Assembly: GCA_964590515.1 (NCBI GenBank)
Contig: CAZPZD010000013.1
Span: 1 to 50,552, forward strand
DNA from: JADFRG01 sp964590515
GTDB lineage: Bacteria; Chloroflexota; Anaerolineae; Anaerolineales; E44-bin32
Reading direction: 5' to 3'
Length of the DNA: 50,552 bases
Shown here: piece by piece, positions 1 to 7,283 of the stretch
How the letters are laid out: the number at the start of each line of letters is the position of its first letter
Numbering within the stretch: position 1 is the first letter of the stretch
The notes under the pieces: model-generated
The model's database searches: none
What the model was told of the DNA's origin: nothing
Seen by the model: the letters and a program-made list of their open reading frames with translations, nothing else
Program-made: the position numbers and the translations under genes

Positions 1-1
1 T

Positions 2-658
2 GTTAGGCGACGCCAGGAAACCTTTCATGCTTTCAACCGATTTACGCACTACCCAGGCTTGGGAGATCGAACTCTATAGAAGGAGCCGTCCTCCGAGAAC
101 TGGTGACGCTCGATTGCATAGTACGCCACATCCAGGTCGTAGTAGCGCGCGGCTTTTTCAAAGACGAAGCCAATGTGGCCTAGGACCCGTGAGGATGCAA
201 TGTTCTCCGGGACCACGACCGCCATGATTCGCGTCAAACCGGCGGTCTCGAATCCGAACCGCACCGCTGCCCGCGCCACCTCTGTGGCCATCCCCTTCCC
301 CCAATAGGGTTTGGCCAGGGCATAACCGAGTTCGAATTCGTCGGTTTCCGTCAGATACTCCACCTTGCAATGCCCCACAAGCTGCCCATCAGCCTTGTCC
401 TTGATGAGCCACCCGCCACAGGGATGGTTTGCCCACGCTTGTCGAAACACCCCCAGGGCTCGCTCGGCGCGGACGCGGGGCGCTAAGTCCATTTTCGGCA
501 TGTAGCGCATGACGTCGGGGTCCCCAAAAATTCGGCTGGCCCACTCGTCGAGGTCAACCGGAGTGGCCTCGCGAAACAGAATGCGCTCAGTCTCGATTTC
601 TGGCACCGACGAGTCAGTCATCGCAATGGCCCTTATGGGATTCACGGCGCCGCCTAAC
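2..658. repeat. 13-bp inverted repeat bracketing the GNAT gene
   Basis: Bases 2-14 read GTTAGGCGACGCC and bases 646-658 read GGCGCCGCCTAAC. The two are inverted copies with one mismatch in 13. The pair encloses the acetyltransferase gene and no other gene. The outer ends, GTTAGGC and GCCTAAC, fit the GTTRRRY/RYYYAAC core of integron recombination sites, but no complete attC-like imperfect palindrome is visible at either end. The interpretation is therefore open. Confidence 0.6.
49..621 (-). CDS. GNAT family N-acetyltransferase (RimJ/RimL-like)
   Basis: Predicted to transfer an acetyl group from acetyl-CoA to an amine; the substrate (protein N-terminus, antibiotic or small amine) cannot be read from sequence. 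The protein opens with the family signature TERILFREATPVDLDE. It carries the acetyl-CoA pyrophosphate loop YWGKGMATE about two thirds along and the downstream NIASSRVLGHIGF segment typical of Acetyltransf_3. Length, about 190 aa, is normal for the family. I chose the ATG preceded by AAGG; a GTG 24 bases upstream (position 645) would add eight residues and would abut the inverted repeat. It stands alone, transcribed away from the non-coding stretch; a TAGAAT hexamer at 664-669 on this strand is a possible -10. The flanking inverted repeat suggests the gene could be a mobile cassette. Confidence 0.85.
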   Translation of the reverse strand: MTDSSVPEIETERILFREATPVDLDEWASRIFGDPDVMRYMPKMDLAPRVRAERALGVFRQAWANHPCGGWLIKDKADGQLVGHCKVEYLTETDEFELGYALAKPYWGKGMATEVARAAVRFGFETAGLTRIMAVVVPENIASSRVLGHIGFVFEKAARYYDLDVAYYAIERHQFSEDGSFYRVRSPKPG

Positions 659-949
659 TATTGATTCTAAGTCCAACCTTCCCCATATCCCCCTCGCCGG
701 GGGGTTTATTGGGCAAATTGGCCTCGTTTCGTCCACAATACTGGATTATGCGGGAAAACTGGCGTCTATATCCGCTGAATAGGGTCGTTCGGTGATTTCG
801 TCACCTAATTAGGGCCCGTTTTGATGCGGCCCTAACTCCCGGATACACGACCGGACTGTTCCGCGAGTGCAATTCAGCTACAACTGTCGAGGGATGATCG
901 TTGATCGAGACGCCAGGCCCAGTAATATGGCGGAGGAAGTTAGCCAATC
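659..949. other. Non-coding stretch with two small hairpins
   Basis: No convincing gene is seen here. Two inverted repeats lie side by side: GGTGA-TTTCG-TCACC at 791-805, and TTAGGCC-type arms (TTAGGGCC at 809-816, GGCCCTAA at 828-835) around an 11-base loop. A GC hairpin CCCCC-TCGCC-GGGGG followed by GTTTATT lies near 690-715. None has a clean U-tract, so the function is unknown; processing or termination downstream of the tRNA is one option. Confidence 0.4.
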
Positions 950-1025
950 TGGCGCCCCCGGCGGGACTCGAACCCACAACCTACTGCTTCGAAGGCAGGC
1001 GCTCTATCCGTTGAGCTACGGGGGC
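950..1025 (-). tRNA. tRNA-Arg, anticodon UCG, CCA encoded
   Basis: The minus strand folds as a 73-nt cloverleaf plus an encoded CCA. The acceptor stem is GCCCCCG/CGGGGGC with discriminator G. The D arm is GCTC/GAGC, the anticodon loop CTTCGAA gives anticodon TCG (decoding CGA), the variable loop is AGGTT and the T arm is GTGGG-TTCGAGT-CCCGC. One oddity is a C-U mismatch at position 27:43, leaving four canonical pairs in the anticodon stem. Confidence 0.96.
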
Positions 1026-1038
1026 GATTCCGGGTTGG

Positions 1039-1044
1039 ATTATA
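1039..1044 (-). promoter_or_regulatory. Putative -10 box for tRNA-Arg
   Basis: A perfect TATAAT lies 14 bases upstream of the tRNA 5' end on the same strand. No good -35 is seen at standard spacing. Confidence 0.5.
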
Positions 1045-1072
1045 CATCCCGCCCAGATCGCGCCGCTTGGGC

Positions 1073-1444
1073 CTAGCCGGCGAGAACTTTGCGAACTGCC
1101 TGAACGAGCTCGTTCTTTGATACGGGCTTGAGCAGGTACAGGTTGGCGCCAGCCCCCAACCCCTCCTGCACTTCTTCAAGCTGGGATTTCGCCGAGAGGA
1201 TGATGATCGGGAGAGAGGCCAGCTCGGGTGTGTTCCGCACGTGCCGACAAAGGTCCAATCCGGAGGCGGCCGGCATCATGACGTCCAGCAGGATGAGGTC
1301 CGGTTTGCCCTGCTCGAGAACCTGGAGCGCACTCTTCACGTTGCGAACCACCCGAACCTGGTAGCCCTCCATCTCCAGCATCATGCTGAAGAGCTCGGTA
1401 ACGCTTACTTCGTCATCCACGATCAGGATCGTTTCGTTCGCCAT
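1073..1444 (-). CDS. Single-domain response regulator (receiver only)
   Basis: A 123-aa stand-alone receiver domain. The acidic pair D10-D11 follows strand beta-1 (ILIVDDE), the phosphoacceptor D54 lies in LILLDVMMP, a serine occupies the conserved Ser/Thr position in IILSAK, and the LLKP lysine precedes the last helix. There is no output domain, so it should act by protein contact or phosphorelay like CheY/DivK-type proteins. The ATG is chosen because homology begins right after it; the frame stays open upstream into the divergent gene. No histidine kinase is adjacent; the nearest in the window is at 5.7-7.3 kb. A TATACT hexamer at 1454-1459 on this strand may be its -10 box. Confidence 0.9.
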   Translation of the reverse strand: MANETILIVDDEVSVTELFSMMLEMEGYQVRVVRNVKSALQVLEQGKPDLILLDVMMPAASGLDLCRHVRNTPELASLPIIILSAKSQLEEVQEGLGAGANLYLLKPVSKNELVQAVRKVLAG

Positions 1445-1553
1445 GGGGCGCGAAGTATACATCCGGGCAAGGGTAGAGGGCGGCCGCGGCTGGGCATTCG
1501 CGCTGGCCAAAGGCCAATGCGTTAGAATTGGCGCCTCTTGGCAATGGCGTTCG

Positions 1554-2189
1554 ATGGCCAACCTCATCACCATTAGTCGTTTTCCGCTGCTGCTCGGCTT
1601 CATCCTTATGCTTTACTTCGGGAGCCCGGCGGTCAAGCTGCTCTCGGTCCCTTACTTGTTCGCCGGGCTCATGCTGGACACCGTTGACGGGTTCGTTGCG
1701 CGCCGCCGGCACAACGTCAGCCTCATGGGAAGCGTGTTGGACATCGCGGCCGATCGGGTGTCTGAGTTGGTGCTATGGGTTGCGCTGGCGGACCTCGGAG
1801 CCATTCCGGTGGTCGTGCCGCTCATTGTCATCACCCGGACGACGCTAACCGACGCGCTACGCAGCATAGGAGTGAAAGGTGGTAAGGCACCTTTCGACCA
1901 GCATCATTCCAAACTGGGTCGGTTCCTGGTCGGGTCAGCCTGGATGCGATCCGGGTACAGCATCAGCAAGATCCTGGCATTCTGCGGTCTGACTCTTGGA
2001 TTGGCCCTGGCTCAGTTTCCGACCGGCACCCGACTGCAGGCTGCCGCTGAACCCCTCCTCACGGCATTCCGACTTGTGGCTTGGATCGCGGTCGGCTTCT
2101 GTATCGTGCGCGGTCTTCCAGTGATCCTTTCCGGCTACCGTCGCATCCGCGAACCGGCACGAGTCGAGGCCGCCCCCGAAGCTCGGTGA
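1554..2189 (+). CDS. CDP-alcohol phosphatidyltransferase family protein
   Basis: An integral membrane enzyme of about 211 aa expected to swap CMP of a CDP-activated lipid for an alcohol, making a phospholipid head group. The family signature is complete: D42-x2-D45-G46-x2-A49-R50-x8-G59-x3-D63-x3-D67. Several hydrophobic helices surround it. The head group (glycerol phosphate, inositol phosphate or other) cannot be fixed. The next gene, overlapping by four bases, is an acyltransferase; in Actinobacteria the phosphatidylinositol-phosphate synthase and PIM acyltransferase genes are paired in the same way, so a phosphatidylinositol-like product is one hypothesis. The start is the ATG whose product begins ANLITISRFPLL, the usual N-terminus; no strong ribosome site precedes it, and TAGAAT at 1523-1528 may be a -10. 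Confidence 0.88.
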   Translation: MANLITISRFPLLLGFILMLYFGSPAVKLLSVPYLFAGLMLDTVDGFVARRRHNVSLMGSVLDIAADRVSELVLWVALADLGAIPVVVPLIVITRTTLTDALRSIGVKGGKAPFDQHHSKLGRFLVGSAWMRSGYSISKILAFCGLTLGLALAQFPTGTRLQAAAEPLLTAFRLVAWIAVGFCIVRGLPVILSGYRRIREPARVEAAPEAR

Positions 2190-3082
2190 GTCTAATCTCC
2201 ATTGCCAATAGCCGGTGGGGGCCACCTGCCGGGATTTCGCTCGTCCGCCTGCTGCCTGCAGGGCTGGCCAGCAAGTTGGCCACCTCGCTCGCAGATCGGG
2301 TCGCGGCCCAGGTCGGTTCGCCGCTGGTTGAGGCGGTCCGTACCAATCAGGCGGTCGTGCGCGATCTTCCCGTTGATCATCCCGAGGTCGATCGCGCCGT
2401 GCGGACCGTGCTCCGCACGATGGCCAAGAGCTATCTCGTGCTCTTCCGCCTCATGCGCAGCGGGCACGCCGGCCTCAGCAAGGCAGGTGAATTGGATGCC
2501 GACCTGATCGCAGCCGGTAGGGAGAATCTGGAAGCCGGCCGCGGCCTGATGTACGCGGGCGCCCACACGATAGGGCTCGACCTACTGCTGTTGCTCATCG
2601 GAGGCCTCGGCTATCCGATCCTGGCCCTGGCTTACCCCGAATCGGAGGCCAGCTACGCGGTCACCAACCGAATCCGCCGGAGCTTCGGGGTTGACCTCTC
2701 TCCGACCGACTTCAGCTCGCTCCGTCAGGCGATAAAACACCTGCGGGGAGGCGGGTTCGTGGTTACCGCAGTCGACCGGCCCGATCCGCGGGGAGAGCTG
2801 CTCGAATTCTTTGGCCGACCGGCCCGACTGCTTGTCGGCCACGCCCGCCTGGCGATTCGGACTGGCGCCCCCATCATGGTGGGAGGGACCTACCTGGCGG
2901 AGGACGGCCGCTATCGAGCCGTCCTGCTGGAAATGCTCGAGTCGCGCAATTACCGGGACAATCCGACCGGGGAGCTGGAGCTTGCCCAAGCGGTCATGCG
3001 AGTGCACGAGAGATTCATCCGGCAACGGCCGGATCAGTGGATGATGTTTTACCCGGTATGGCCGGCGCTGGCGAAGGAGTAG
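2186..3082 (+). CDS. LpxL/HtrB-like lysophospholipid acyltransferase
   Basis: A 298-aa acyltransferase of the LPLAT superfamily, which adds a fatty acyl chain to a lipid acceptor at the inner membrane face. The catalytic HX4D motif is present as H127-TIGL-D132, followed by a hydrophobic stretch, and the C-terminus has the RxRPDQWMMFYPVWP pattern typical of LpxL/PatA relatives. Translation starts at a GTG inside the overlap GTGA with the upstream phosphatidyltransferase stop, indicating coupled expression. No other lipid A genes are in view, so a role in glycerolipid or glycolipid acylation is more likely than lipopolysaccharide synthesis. The downstream ligase starts three bases after its stop. 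Confidence 0.85.
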   Translation: MSLISIANSRWGPPAGISLVRLLPAGLASKLATSLADRVAAQVGSPLVEAVRTNQAVVRDLPVDHPEVDRAVRTVLRTMAKSYLVLFRLMRSGHAGLSKAGELDADLIAAGRENLEAGRGLMYAGAHTIGLDLLLLLIGGLGYPILALAYPESEASYAVTNRIRRSFGVDLSPTDFSSLRQAIKHLRGGGFVVTAVDRPDPRGELLEFFGRPARLLVGHARLAIRTGAPIMVGGTYLAEDGRYRAVLLEMLESRNYRDNPTGELELAQAVMRVHERFIRQRPDQWMMFYPVWPALAKE

Positions 3083-3084
3083 GC

Positions 3085-4334
3085 ATGGCGACGAAGGATC
3101 TCCAGCGCAAGGCCGAGGAACTCAGACGACTGATCAATCTGCACGATTACCGATACCACGTGCTCGACGATCCTCTGATCAGCGATTCCAAATTTGATCG
3201 GCTCCTACAGGAGCTCAAGCAAATCGAGCAGGAACACCCCGAGATCGTGACCGCCGATTCGCCGACCCAGCGAGTCGGCGGACAGCTGTCCGAGCGGCTC
3301 GTGCGGGTCCCTCACCCGAAACCGATATTAAGCCTGGGGAATGCATTCAATGTCGATGAAGTGCGGGCCTGGCATGAGCGGATCGCCCGGCTCGACCCCC
3401 GAGTTCGATCGGCCGCCTTTGTCGTGGAACCGAAGCTCGACGGGCTCACTGTAGTTCTACACTACGAGCAAGGCCTCTTCAAATTCGGAGCGACCCGTGG
3501 CGATGGCGAGCACGGCGAGGAGATCACCCACAACCTCCGAACAGTGCGGACCCTTCCTCTTCGCATCCCCCTGGAATCAGACAGTGTGAAGGCACCCGCC
3601 CGTTTGGTTGTGCGGGGCGAAGCCGTCATCTTCAAAGCCGACTTCGAGCGGATGAACCAGCGAGTGGAAGCCGAGGGCGGCGAGCGCTACGTGAATCCAC
3701 GCAACACGGCGGCCGGGTCGCTCAGGCAGCTCGATCCGGCGCTGACCGCCGCCCGCCCCATCCGGCTATTCTGCTACTCAATCGTCGACTCCTCGGGGCC
3801 TCCGCCCCGAAGACAATCGGAAGCGCTGGCTTTGTTGCGCANNNNNNNNNNNNNNNNNNNNNNNNNNNNNNNNNNNNNNNNNNNNNNNNNNNNNNNNNNN
3901 NNNNNNNNNNNNNNNNNNNNNNNNNNNNNNNNNNNNNNNNNCTGGAGGCGATTGACGGAATCGGTCCGAGCATCGCCTCGGAGGTCGTGGAGTGGTTTGG
4001 GCGAGCGCGCAATCGCAAGCTGTTGGCCAAACTCAAGGCGGCCGGGGTCTGGCCCAAAGAAGCGGCGAAGAAGGCCGGCGCCGAGCCAATGGCCGGATTA
4101 ACCTTTGTCTTAACCGGAACGCTGCCCGACCTCTCGCGAGACGAAGCGAAAGCCCAGATTGAGGCCGCCGGGGGAAAGGTCGCCGGCAGCGTGAGTGCAA
4201 AGACGAACTTCCTGGTCGCCGGAGAGGCTGCCGGCTCGAAGCTCACCAAAGCCCAGGAGTTGGGGGTCAAAGTCATTGATCAGGCGGGATTGCTGAAATT
4301 GATCAGGAAGCGGGGACAAATTCGGGAGCTGTAG
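3085..4334 (+). CDS. ligA: NAD-dependent DNA ligase, interrupted by assembly gap
   Basis: Seals nicks during replication and repair using NAD+. The 5' part (about 252 residues) holds the Ia domain, with HDYRYHVLDDPLISDSKFD, and the adenylation domain with the nucleotidyl lysine K117 in the KLDG motif. The 3' part (130 residues) holds the end of the helix-hairpin-helix domain and a full C-terminal BRCT domain (GLTFVLTGTLPDLSRDEA). The 100 N between them are not in frame, and the two parts total about 380 aa against about 670 in the family. Roughly 285 residues, including the OB fold and zinc finger, are therefore missing because of assembly, not mutation. The start ATG follows GAAGGAG by six bases. 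Confidence 0.95.
3842..3941. other. Scaffold gap of 100 N
   Basis: Exactly 100 unknown bases inside ligA. Family length implies about 0.85-0.9 kb is really missing, so 100 is a placeholder and distances across it are not real. Confidence 0.95.
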
Positions 4335-4382
4335 GATGCCCCATTGCCAAGAGGCTACCCCGACCCGGCGTTGGGAAAGTGC

Positions 4383-5726
4383 CTAAGGCGGCGGCGCCAT
4401 TTTGGCCCGCATTGACAGCCGCAAGGCGTGGCGGTGGAGGCGGGCAATCCGAGCGGCACGGTCAGGGTCCCCCATTTGTTCCAGGCGCTGAGCGGCCGAT
4501 AACAGCGCGTCCAACAGATCCCCGTCGACCGCGGCTGCGGACTCTTCCAGGAGGTTCTGGGCGAGAGCCTCCGTTTCGGCATCAATGACCCGCTGGGCAA
4601 GCTGCAGCGAGGCCGGGAGAGCCTCTTGAAGAGCAGCCGCCAACAGACTATCGATCCGTTGAAGTCGCTCCAAGACCTTCGAGTCGGATCGGTCGCGGGC
4701 CACCCGGATATTCGCCTGCAGGACATTCAGGAACAAGTCGTCGAGCAACGGCAGGCTGGCCTCGACTGCGGCCTCCAGGTCCTGGCTGTTTACTAATGAA
4801 GCCAGCAGCCCGGAAGCCTGGGCAACCCTGGCTTCCTGGGACCGGTCGATCTGTTCGGTAACCTCGAGCAAGGAACTGCGCAGATTGGTGAGTCGGTCCC
4901 GCTCTTCGGGACCAACGCCTTCAATCCGCTCCGAAAACAACTGAAAGAAGCCATAATCGAGGCCGGGGCGGGCGAGGGTGGCGAGTGCCCGAACCCGGTC
5001 CGGATTAGGTGCCTCGACGACCAATTCAAGAAGTTTCTCTCGGGTCAGCGAGTCGCCGGCCGCCCGCAAACTCTCTGCCGCACTTCGAACCACTGCCTCC
5101 TGAGCAGCCAGCTCCTTACCAAATGAGCTCAAAGTCAATGCGGCCTCTAGGCGCTGGGAGGCGGCCTGCCTGGAACGGTCGTCTGGGGCGGTCTGGAGGC
5201 TGAGCGAAGCGAGTTGGAAGAATCGTTCGTCCAGCTCAGCATCATGCTGCTGCACGAACGCGGCAAGGGACTCTGGAGCGGTCCGCAGCAAGTCCTCAAA
5301 GAGGCGAAGTTTTGCGCGCTGTGCCTCGAGCTCTTCTCTGGTGATCCCGTCGGCCTGGAGCACGCGCTCCACGAGCCCCTGAGCTGTCAGGACCGCTTGA
5401 GGTTGGAGCAGGTATCCCTTACGTTGTTCCGCCGGCAACCGATCAATTGCCTGATTGATCAGCCGGCCCACCAGACGTTCTTGTTCATTCTTGGCGATCC
5501 CGAGTTCGACCGGGAGATAGGTCAACAGCAGCTCCTTGGCCGGATCGTGGTAGACGATCGGAGTTGCGAGCTGGCCCTCATATCCGCAGACCGGGCAGTG
5601 CAAATGGTTCAGGGTCCCCGATAGCAGGCGGGCCTTTGCCGCCGGATTCTGCCCGACGTCCACCAGCTGCAGAATCTGGGCCTGAATTGGATTCTGGCAG
5701 TTCGGGCAGCGGACGGCAGTGCTCAT
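4383..5726 (-). CDS. CpXC domain protein with long alpha-helical region
   Basis: A 447-aa predicted cytoplasmic protein of unknown function. The N-terminal 110 residues match the CpXC pattern, with two zinc-knuckle pairs C7-PN-C10 and C44-PV-C47 followed by the PIVYHDPAKELLLTYLP segment. The remainder is charged, leucine/alanine-rich and almost certainly helical with coiled-coil character, ending in MAPPP. There is no signal peptide or membrane segment. Its ATG overlaps the histidine kinase stop (ATGA), making it the last gene of an aminotransferase-kinase-CpXC operon. Zinc binding and a protein-protein role are inferences. The frame extends upstream, but the ATG at the coupled overlap gives the N-terminus expected for CpXC proteins. 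Confidence 0.82.
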   Translation of the reverse strand: MSTAVRCPNCQNPIQAQILQLVDVGQNPAAKARLLSGTLNHLHCPVCGYEGQLATPIVYHDPAKELLLTYLPVELGIAKNEQERLVGRLINQAIDRLPAEQRKGYLLQPQAVLTAQGLVERVLQADGITREELEAQRAKLRLFEDLLRTAPESLAAFVQQHDAELDERFFQLASLSLQTAPDDRSRQAASQRLEAALTLSSFGKELAAQEAVVRSAAESLRAAGDSLTREKLLELVVEAPNPDRVRALATLARPGLDYGFFQLFSERIEGVGPEERDRLTNLRSSLLEVTEQIDRSQEARVAQASGLLASLVNSQDLEAAVEASLPLLDDLFLNVLQANIRVARDRSDSKVLERLQRIDSLLAAALQEALPASLQLAQRVIDAETEALAQNLLEESAAAVDGDLLDALLSAAQRLEQMGDPDRAARIARLHRHALRLSMRAKMAPPP

Positions 5727-7279
5727 TCGCGCTCCCTGGGGATCGAGAAGCAAATCCGGGCGCCCCGTTCGACCTTCTCGTCCACCCAAATCCTTCCCCC
5801 GTGAGCTTCCACGACCGCCTTCGCCAAGAACAACCCCAGGCCGACGCCTTGGGTGGTGCGGGCGGTTCCGCCGGACCGGAAGAATCGTTCGAATACTCGG
5901 GTGCGGTCTGCAGGCGAGATTCCAGGGCCTGCATCCTGCACGCAGAGTATGACTTCATGGGGTGCCACCCGACCCTGGATTTGGACCAGGCCCCCGGCCG
6001 AGGCGTACTTAATCGCATTCGAAAGCAAATTGGACACAACCTGGGTCAGGCGCTCCTCGTCGGCTCGCACGATCGGGAATTCTTTGGGCAGCTGGACCTC
6101 GAACGAATGCAGGTCCGACTGGGTGCGAAAGCGCTCGGCGAGTTCTCGAGCGATCTCGGCCAGATCAACGTCACTCAGCGAGAGGGAGGGGGTGCCGGAT
6201 TGCAGTCTGGAAGCCTCGAGCAAGTCATCGATTAGGTCCGCCAACCGATCCGATTCTTCCTCAATCACGGCCAGGCTATCGCGCACCACCGAGGGTTCCC
6301 AGGCGGCATCATCCCGGCGCAGGGTCCCCACGTAGCCCTTGATCAACGCGACCGGGGTGCGGAGCTCGTGACTGATGATTGAGATGAACGTGCTCTTCAG
6401 CTCCTCGGCCTCTCGAAATTTTGTGATATCGCGCAGATTGGCGACGACACCGAGCAACCGACCGTCGCCAGAATAAGTCGGGGCGTAGGTGATTCCAACG
6501 CTGGAGGTCGAATTATCTTGTCGGAGGAGCTCTCCTTCAACGTAGAGTTCGGCAGTGGATGAGAGCGGCCAGCCGCCGGCCCCGGCATCGTCCAGGGTCA
6601 ACCCCGGCTGGCGGCTTGCCCAGCGGATGATCTCGGAATGGTCCCTGCCGATCACCGAGTCGGCCGCGTAACCGGTCAGTCGGGCGCAGGCTCGATTGAA
6701 ACGAGTGAAGCGGTAGCTGGGATCCAGAATGAAGATTCCGTCGGCGGCCGATTCGAGTACCCCATCCAGGTGTCCGCGCTCATCGGCCACCTGGGTATAC
6801 AGGCGGGCATTGGAAACCGCGATCGCGGCCTGGGAGGCGAAGGCTCCCAGCATCGCCCGATCCTCCCGAGAAAACTGGCCCTGGTAGGAGCGGAAGATGA
6901 AGATGACCCCAACGACTTCATCCCGAGCGATGAGCGGCAACCCGACTCCGGTGAGCAAGCCCATCGAGGCGGCCTGAGTAATCCGCTGCAGCCGGCGATT
7001 GACCTCCGGAATCGCGAACCGGGCCGGGTCGTCGAGTTCGGGAATGTCAGCTAGGAGTGGATCGAGGAACTTGAGGAAATCGGGATTGATCCCGAAGGTG
7101 GTGGTTACCCGCCAGCCTCCCTGCTCTCGCAGGGCAATCAACCCGGCGGAACTGCTGAGCAATTCAGCCGAAAGGCGGACTATTCGTTCAAGGACCTTCT
7201 CGAGATCCAACTCCTCGGTGAGTACCCGGGAGATCTCGAGCAGATAGTCGCGCTGACGGACGCGGAAGTCCGGCAGCAT
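5723..7279 (-). CDS. Sensor histidine kinase, GAF-PAS-HisKA-HATPase
   Basis: A 518-aa cytoplasmic sensor kinase without membrane segments. A GAF domain spans about residues 12-160 and a PAS domain about 165-290. The dimerisation/phosphoacceptor helix has H304 in SHELRTP. The ATPase domain has the N box (SNLLSNAIKYA, about 416-426), the G1 box DAGPGIS (449-455), the F box FERFFRS and the G2 box GVGLGLFLAK (478-487), so all catalytic parts are intact. It presumably senses a small ligand or redox state through GAF/PAS. No response regulator adjoins it; the receiver-only protein at 1.1 kb and the OmpR-type regulator at 15.4 kb are possible partners. It sits four bases after the aminotransferase stop and overlaps the CpXC gene. 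Confidence 0.93.
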   Translation of the reverse strand: MLPDFRVRQRDYLLEISRVLTEELDLEKVLERIVRLSAELLSSSAGLIALREQGGWRVTTTFGINPDFLKFLDPLLADIPELDDPARFAIPEVNRRLQRITQAASMGLLTGVGLPLIARDEVVGVIFIFRSYQGQFSREDRAMLGAFASQAAIAVSNARLYTQVADERGHLDGVLESAADGIFILDPSYRFTRFNRACARLTGYAADSVIGRDHSEIIRWASRQPGLTLDDAGAGGWPLSSTAELYVEGELLRQDNSTSSVGITYAPTYSGDGRLLGVVANLRDITKFREAEELKSTFISIISHELRTPVALIKGYVGTLRRDDAAWEPSVVRDSLAVIEEESDRLADLIDDLLEASRLQSGTPSLSLSDVDLAEIARELAERFRTQSDLHSFEVQLPKEFPIVRADEERLTQVVSNLLSNAIKYASAGGLVQIQGRVAPHEVILCVQDAGPGISPADRTRVFERFFRSGGTARTTQGVGLGLFLAKAVVEAHGGRIWVDEKVERGARICFSIPRERE

Positions 7280-7283
7280 GCAA

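Noticed and set aside
646..720. A complete integron attC site downstream of the GNAT gene
   Set aside because: A GCCTAAC core is present but no matching GTTRRRY and no imperfect palindrome follow within the next 300 bases.
867..1179. Open frames over tRNA-Arg on both strands (peptide containing GGTRTHNLLLRRQAL)
   Set aside because: These are translations of the tRNA gene and its complement, a well-known annotation artefact.
3085..4334. ligA as a frameshifted pseudogene
   Set aside because: The break coincides exactly with the N run and both flanks are intact conserved domains, so an assembly gap explains it.
5564..6235. A 223-aa plus-strand frame opposite the histidine kinase
   Set aside because: Antisense shadow of a high-GC gene; composition is Arg/Gly/Pro-rich and the opposite strand encodes an intact kinase.
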